Assembly (NCBI GenBank): GCA_903906425.1
Contig: CAIVKH010000193.1
Location: 1 to 64,000 of the forward strand
DNA: 64,000 nt
Direction of reading: 5' to 3'
Origin: an uncultured bacterium
GTDB taxonomy: Bacteria > Verrucomicrobiota > Kiritimatiellia > CAIVKH01
Below are positions 61,700 through 64,000 of the stretch, piece after piece. Made by a program: the position numbers and the translations under genes. Positions within the stretch are counted from its first letter, which is position 1. Every line of letters begins with the position of its first letter. The notes below the pieces were generated by a model, which saw nothing but the letters and a program-made list of their open reading frames with translations, had not been told where the DNA came from and ran no database searches.

Positions 61700-62601
61700 C
61701 CGTTGGCAATCGGACGCGGCCAGCCTTCCCATTTGCGATGCGGTTTCTTCTCGTAGGCCGGCCCGCTTTCGCTGAAGCGGATGAACCGGTACGTGCAATC
61801 GCTGTCCAGCGAGAGCTGCCGGTCCGGAACCAGTTCAATTTCGTCGCCGAATTTCCCGTGATTGATTTCGTGGACAAGCTTTGCCTCGCCGGTAAAACGG
61901 CTGCCAAAATTGAATTCGAAATCGTCGAAATAAAAAACGCAGCCGGACGGCAGGACCGGCAGCAGCCGCTCGAACACCGTCTTGGATGATGAATAGTAGT
62001 CGCAGTCCACCCACACGAGAATTGGTTTTTGTTGCGCAATCTCGGCGATGACATCCGGCGTCAGAGAGTCCTCAAAATACCCCTTGTGGATTTTGTAATT
62101 CGCGTAGCACTTCTTCTCGCAGTAATCGTGCAAGATTTCGTAGTTGCCCTTGAACTGCCCTTGTGCCCACTCGAAACCGCCGAGGCTGATTTCAGCCTTG
62201 CCGTCTGGCGCCCGCAATCCCTCGAACGAGTCGAACGCATGGACCGTCACTTCGTTTTCCAATCCGAGATAGCGCGTCGCATAGAGCATCTTTGCGAAGG
62301 AATAGCCATTGGCCGTGCCAAATTCCAAGATCGAGAATGGCCCCTTGTATTTTGCGTTGAAGTCGCGGAGCACGTCGTAGAGCTGCTCCATCCTGTAGAA
62401 GCTGCCCGCAAATTTCCTCAGTAGTTTCCGCGGGGCCGAAATGCAGTTCAAAAAGAAGAACGTCTTCAGCCAGTCTCCCGGCAGCAAATACGAAGAGAGC
62501 CTCATCCCCTTTGTCAATGTCGACCGGTCGGCGAGCGCTTTCTTCGCACTCACCAAAGGCTGACTTTCCAAGTTTATTCGCTTGGCAACACTCTCATGCA
62601 T
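61684..62601 (-). CDS. TylF/MacroCIN-O-methyltransferase-like SAM-dependent methyltransferase
   Basis: A 305-residue class I methyltransferase. ATG 62601 has GGAGG eight bases upstream. SAM-binding motif I is ILEFGTANGYSFAKML. Later come VHAFDSFEGLRAPDG, KIHKGYFEDSL and VDCDYYSSSKTVFERLLPVLPSG (TylF-family Asp/Glu metal site), then YFDDFEFNFG. TylF-like enzymes methylate sugar hydroxyls on antibiotics or surface glycans. The target here is not inferable, and no glycan cluster adjoins it. Confidence 0.88.
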   Translation of the reverse strand: MHESVAKRINLESQPLVSAKKALADRSTLTKGMRLSSYLLPGDWLKTFFFLNCISAPRKLLRKFAGSFYRMEQLYDVLRDFNAKYKGPFSILEFGTANGYSFAKMLYATRYLGLENEVTVHAFDSFEGLRAPDGKAEISLGGFEWAQGQFKGNYEILHDYCEKKCYANYKIHKGYFEDSLTPDVIAEIAQQKPILVWVDCDYYSSSKTVFERLLPVLPSGCVFYFDDFEFNFGSRFTGEAKLVHEINHGKFGDEIELVPDRQLSLDSDCTYRFIRFSESGPAYEKKPHRKWEGWPRPIANGSPLP

Positions 62602-62807
62602 ACCCCATTCCTCCCGCAAAGCATTCCAATTGCACCAGCTGATTTTTTCTGGAAGCTACATCCAAACTTTGAACAATCAAATTTTCCACGTATGAATTCT
62701 GGCTCGACAAGCCTTTCACCGTAGAAACGATCACCCTTGGCGATGCACCCGCGAAGAACGCAAACGAAAAGGCATGTGTTCGAATCCAGAACCAAACGAT
62801 CATACAA

Positions 62808-62848
62808 GAAAACACGACCTCACGATGCCGAAGGCGCATCGTGGAGGT
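62808..62848 (-). terminator. Intrinsic terminator with UUCG tetraloop
   Basis: Read on the minus strand: ACCTCCACGATGCGC, loop CUUCGG-type, then GCATCGTGAGGT, followed by a short T-run (GTGTTTTC). It lies 20 bases after the stop of the lipoprotein gene at 62868-63287. Confidence 0.7.
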
Positions 62849-62867
62849 TGGATCAACCGCACGCAAA

Positions 62868-63287
62868 TTACAGTTTTGTGCCGTTGATTGGATTGTGCTT
62901 GGGCGGGTCATGCCAGAACTCTACGAAATCCATCTGCATCGTTTTGCCATCTGAGCTCAGCGTGCAATCAATCTCACCCGTGCCGACGCCGGGGTTCGTG
63001 AACGGTCCGGTGACCGTGGTGCCGTCCTGGGTGAACGTTCCAGCCAAATGCTGGGATGAGAACCCGGCATCGTTATACTGGACGAAAGTTCCATCGGCAT
63101 TAAACTTCCACCACGTCTGGCCGCCATCTGTTTGATTCACCATCGCCCACTCGCCCACGACGCTGCCAGCACTACTGCCGCCTTTGTCGCTGCTGCCGCC
63201 GCCGTTGTCGCATCCCGACACTAACGCCATTGCGGCCATGGTCATGACGATCACGCCCACCATTTTCATGAATCCACGCACTGTCAT
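62868..63287 (-). CDS. Lipoprotein with lipocalin-like C-terminal domain
   Basis: A 139-residue predicted lipoprotein: ATG 63287 (AGGAG eight bases upstream), signal helix (MVGVIVMTMAAMALV), lipobox VSGC, then a Gly/Ser-rich linker. The mature part reads VVGEWAMVNQTDGGQTWWKF and then short strands (GTFVQYND; LAGTFTQDGTTVTGPF), the pattern of small lipocalin-like or META-type barrels. Ligand unknown. Its gene ends at a strong terminator; AT-rich DNA upstream may hold a promoter. Confidence 0.75.
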   Translation of the reverse strand: MTVRGFMKMVGVIVMTMAAMALVSGCDNGGGSSDKGGSSAGSVVGEWAMVNQTDGGQTWWKFNADGTFVQYNDAGFSSQHLAGTFTQDGTTVTGPFTNPGVGTGEIDCTLSSDGKTMQMDFVEFWHDPPKHNPINGTKL

Positions 63288-63441
63288 TTCACTATCTCCT
63301 GTTATATTTATTCAACGTACAAACTGATCAAGCGCGCGAATTCCTACGCAACAATGCAGTGACTTCGCAACTTAATTTTGATTATTTTTGAGCCTCGCCA
63401 ATCGCGACAATCATGGAATCCCGTCCGCATTTTCGGCCCGC

Positions 63442-63954
63442 TCAGCGGCGTTTTTTGTCGATGGGCTTGACGAAGAGAATTTCTGCCATGCTCACACGGT
63501 CGCTCTTCCGCAGTCCGCGGATTTGTTCGAGCAACCGTGCAATGAGGTCGCGTTCGCGTTGGTCTTCCTCCGGCACATCATCCAACACATCGCGGATCGC
63601 AATTTCGAGCGTCTTGAAATCGTTGCCTGGATTTAGGGCCAGCAGATAGCGGGCAGGCGCGACTTCGACCAGATGAAGAAAGGGAATGCGCCGAAGTGCG
63701 TCACTGGGACCGATGACGATCAGTCCCGTGTGCGCCGCCATATCCACGACTTCCACCGCCGGTCGTGCCGATCCGTCGGTGCGCATGGCGCTTTTCGCAA
63801 GTTTCACAATGGCGCGTCCGCGGTCCGGATCGATGTATCGCAATTCCCTCAGGGTGCTTTCCGGAAGCGTCACCGTGATGGGGCGGCTCGGCCCGGCATA
63901 TTTGGGCGGACGTCCACCGGCGCCTTTTCTGCCAGTATGTCGATTAGTTTTCAC
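63442..63954 (-). CDS. Uncharacterised protein with putative ribbon-helix-helix N-terminus
   Basis: A 170-residue protein beginning at a GTG (63954). The N-terminal ~60 residues are basic, then SRPITVTLPESTLRELRYID, the strand-helix pattern of ribbon-helix-helix DNA-binding proteins. The remainder is predicted alpha/beta (VEVVDMAAHTGLIVIG; LHLVEVAPARYLLAL) with an acidic helical tail (VPEEDQRERDLIARLLEQIR). I do not recognise the C-terminal domain. It could be a small autorepressor, but no adjacent operon is visible before the window end. Confidence 0.55.
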   Translation of the reverse strand: MKTNRHTGRKGAGGRPPKYAGPSRPITVTLPESTLRELRYIDPDRGRAIVKLAKSAMRTDGSARPAVEVVDMAAHTGLIVIGPSDALRRIPFLHLVEVAPARYLLALNPGNDFKTLEIAIRDVLDDVPEEDQRERDLIARLLEQIRGLRKSDRVSMAEILFVKPIDKKRR

Positions 63955-64000
63955 TTTGGAAATGGAACTACGTGATACTTCTTAAGGTGAAACATATTCT

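Noticed and set aside
62750-62830. tRNA-like GTTCGAATCC segment near 62778
   Set aside because: No acceptor or anticodon stem can be formed around it.

Overview
The window is GC-rich bacterial chromosome with tightly packed genes on both strands and no rRNA, tRNA, phage or transposase genes that I could find. The gene content points to the PVC superphylum, most likely Verrucomicrobiota: a free-standing ftsQ-ftsA-ftsZ cluster with a divergent FtsZ, NPCBM-bearing glycoside hydrolases, a PEP-CTERM protein, a Hanks kinase fused to a formylglycine-enzyme-like domain, V-type ATPase subunits, an MCE/MlaE transport operon, and LptE and BamD-like outer-membrane assembly proteins. Kiritimatiellota cannot be excluded from sequence alone.

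Layout. 1-9.3 kb: degenerate heptapeptide-coding repeat at the left edge, a secreted coiled-coil/jacalin-like protein, a DUF3015-DUF4105 pair, an M42 aminopeptidase, a GT2 plus membrane glycosyltransferase operon and a small lipoprotein. 9.5-15.6 kb: two tandem secreted metallophosphoesterases, a PEP-CTERM protein, a GH27 alpha-galactosidase and a TrkA-type K+ channel. 15.7-21 kb: ilvD (frameshifted, with an NTF2-like domain inserted in the middle), an orphan V-ATPase B-D pair and a cytidylate-kinase-like protein. 21.3-27.2 kb: ftsQAZ, srkA, a DUF3137-like protein and lemA. 27.4-38.6 kb: kinase-sulfatase-modifying-factor fusion, GH36 alpha-galactosidase, SWIM-SNF2 helicase, VapBC-like module, D-2-hydroxyacid dehydrogenase and a DEDD exonuclease-GNAT fusion. 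38.7-49.4 kb: a 21-bp minisatellite, an orphan domain fragment, a thermolysin-like secreted protease, GH29 fucosidase plus sialate O-acetylesterase, BamD-like plus LptE, and cysE. 49.4-64 kb: CorA and an MBL-fold protein, a seven-gene minus-strand run (MlaE, degenerate MlaF-like, MCE, TPR lipoprotein, SH3, M48, CHASE2-adenylate cyclase), a large membrane protein, a second copy of the small-lipoprotein family, a TylF-like methyltransferase, a lipoprotein and a RHH-like protein.

The most striking non-coding signal is a family of paired palindromes, TTCCAAT(G/C)ATTGGAA, always two (once three) copies 32 or 33 bp apart. I count 17 clusters and 35 copies, almost all intergenic, with one cluster inside the signal-peptide coding region of a lipoprotein. 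The regular three-helical-turn phasing, GC-rich 17-18 nt spacers and frequent position just after stop codons suggest a genome-wide element of unknown function. Other candidates for novelty are the IlvD domain insertion, the ATPase-like subunit lacking a P-loop in the MCE operon, the orphan V-ATPase B-D pair, and an intrinsic terminator overlapping the start of the DUF4105 gene.
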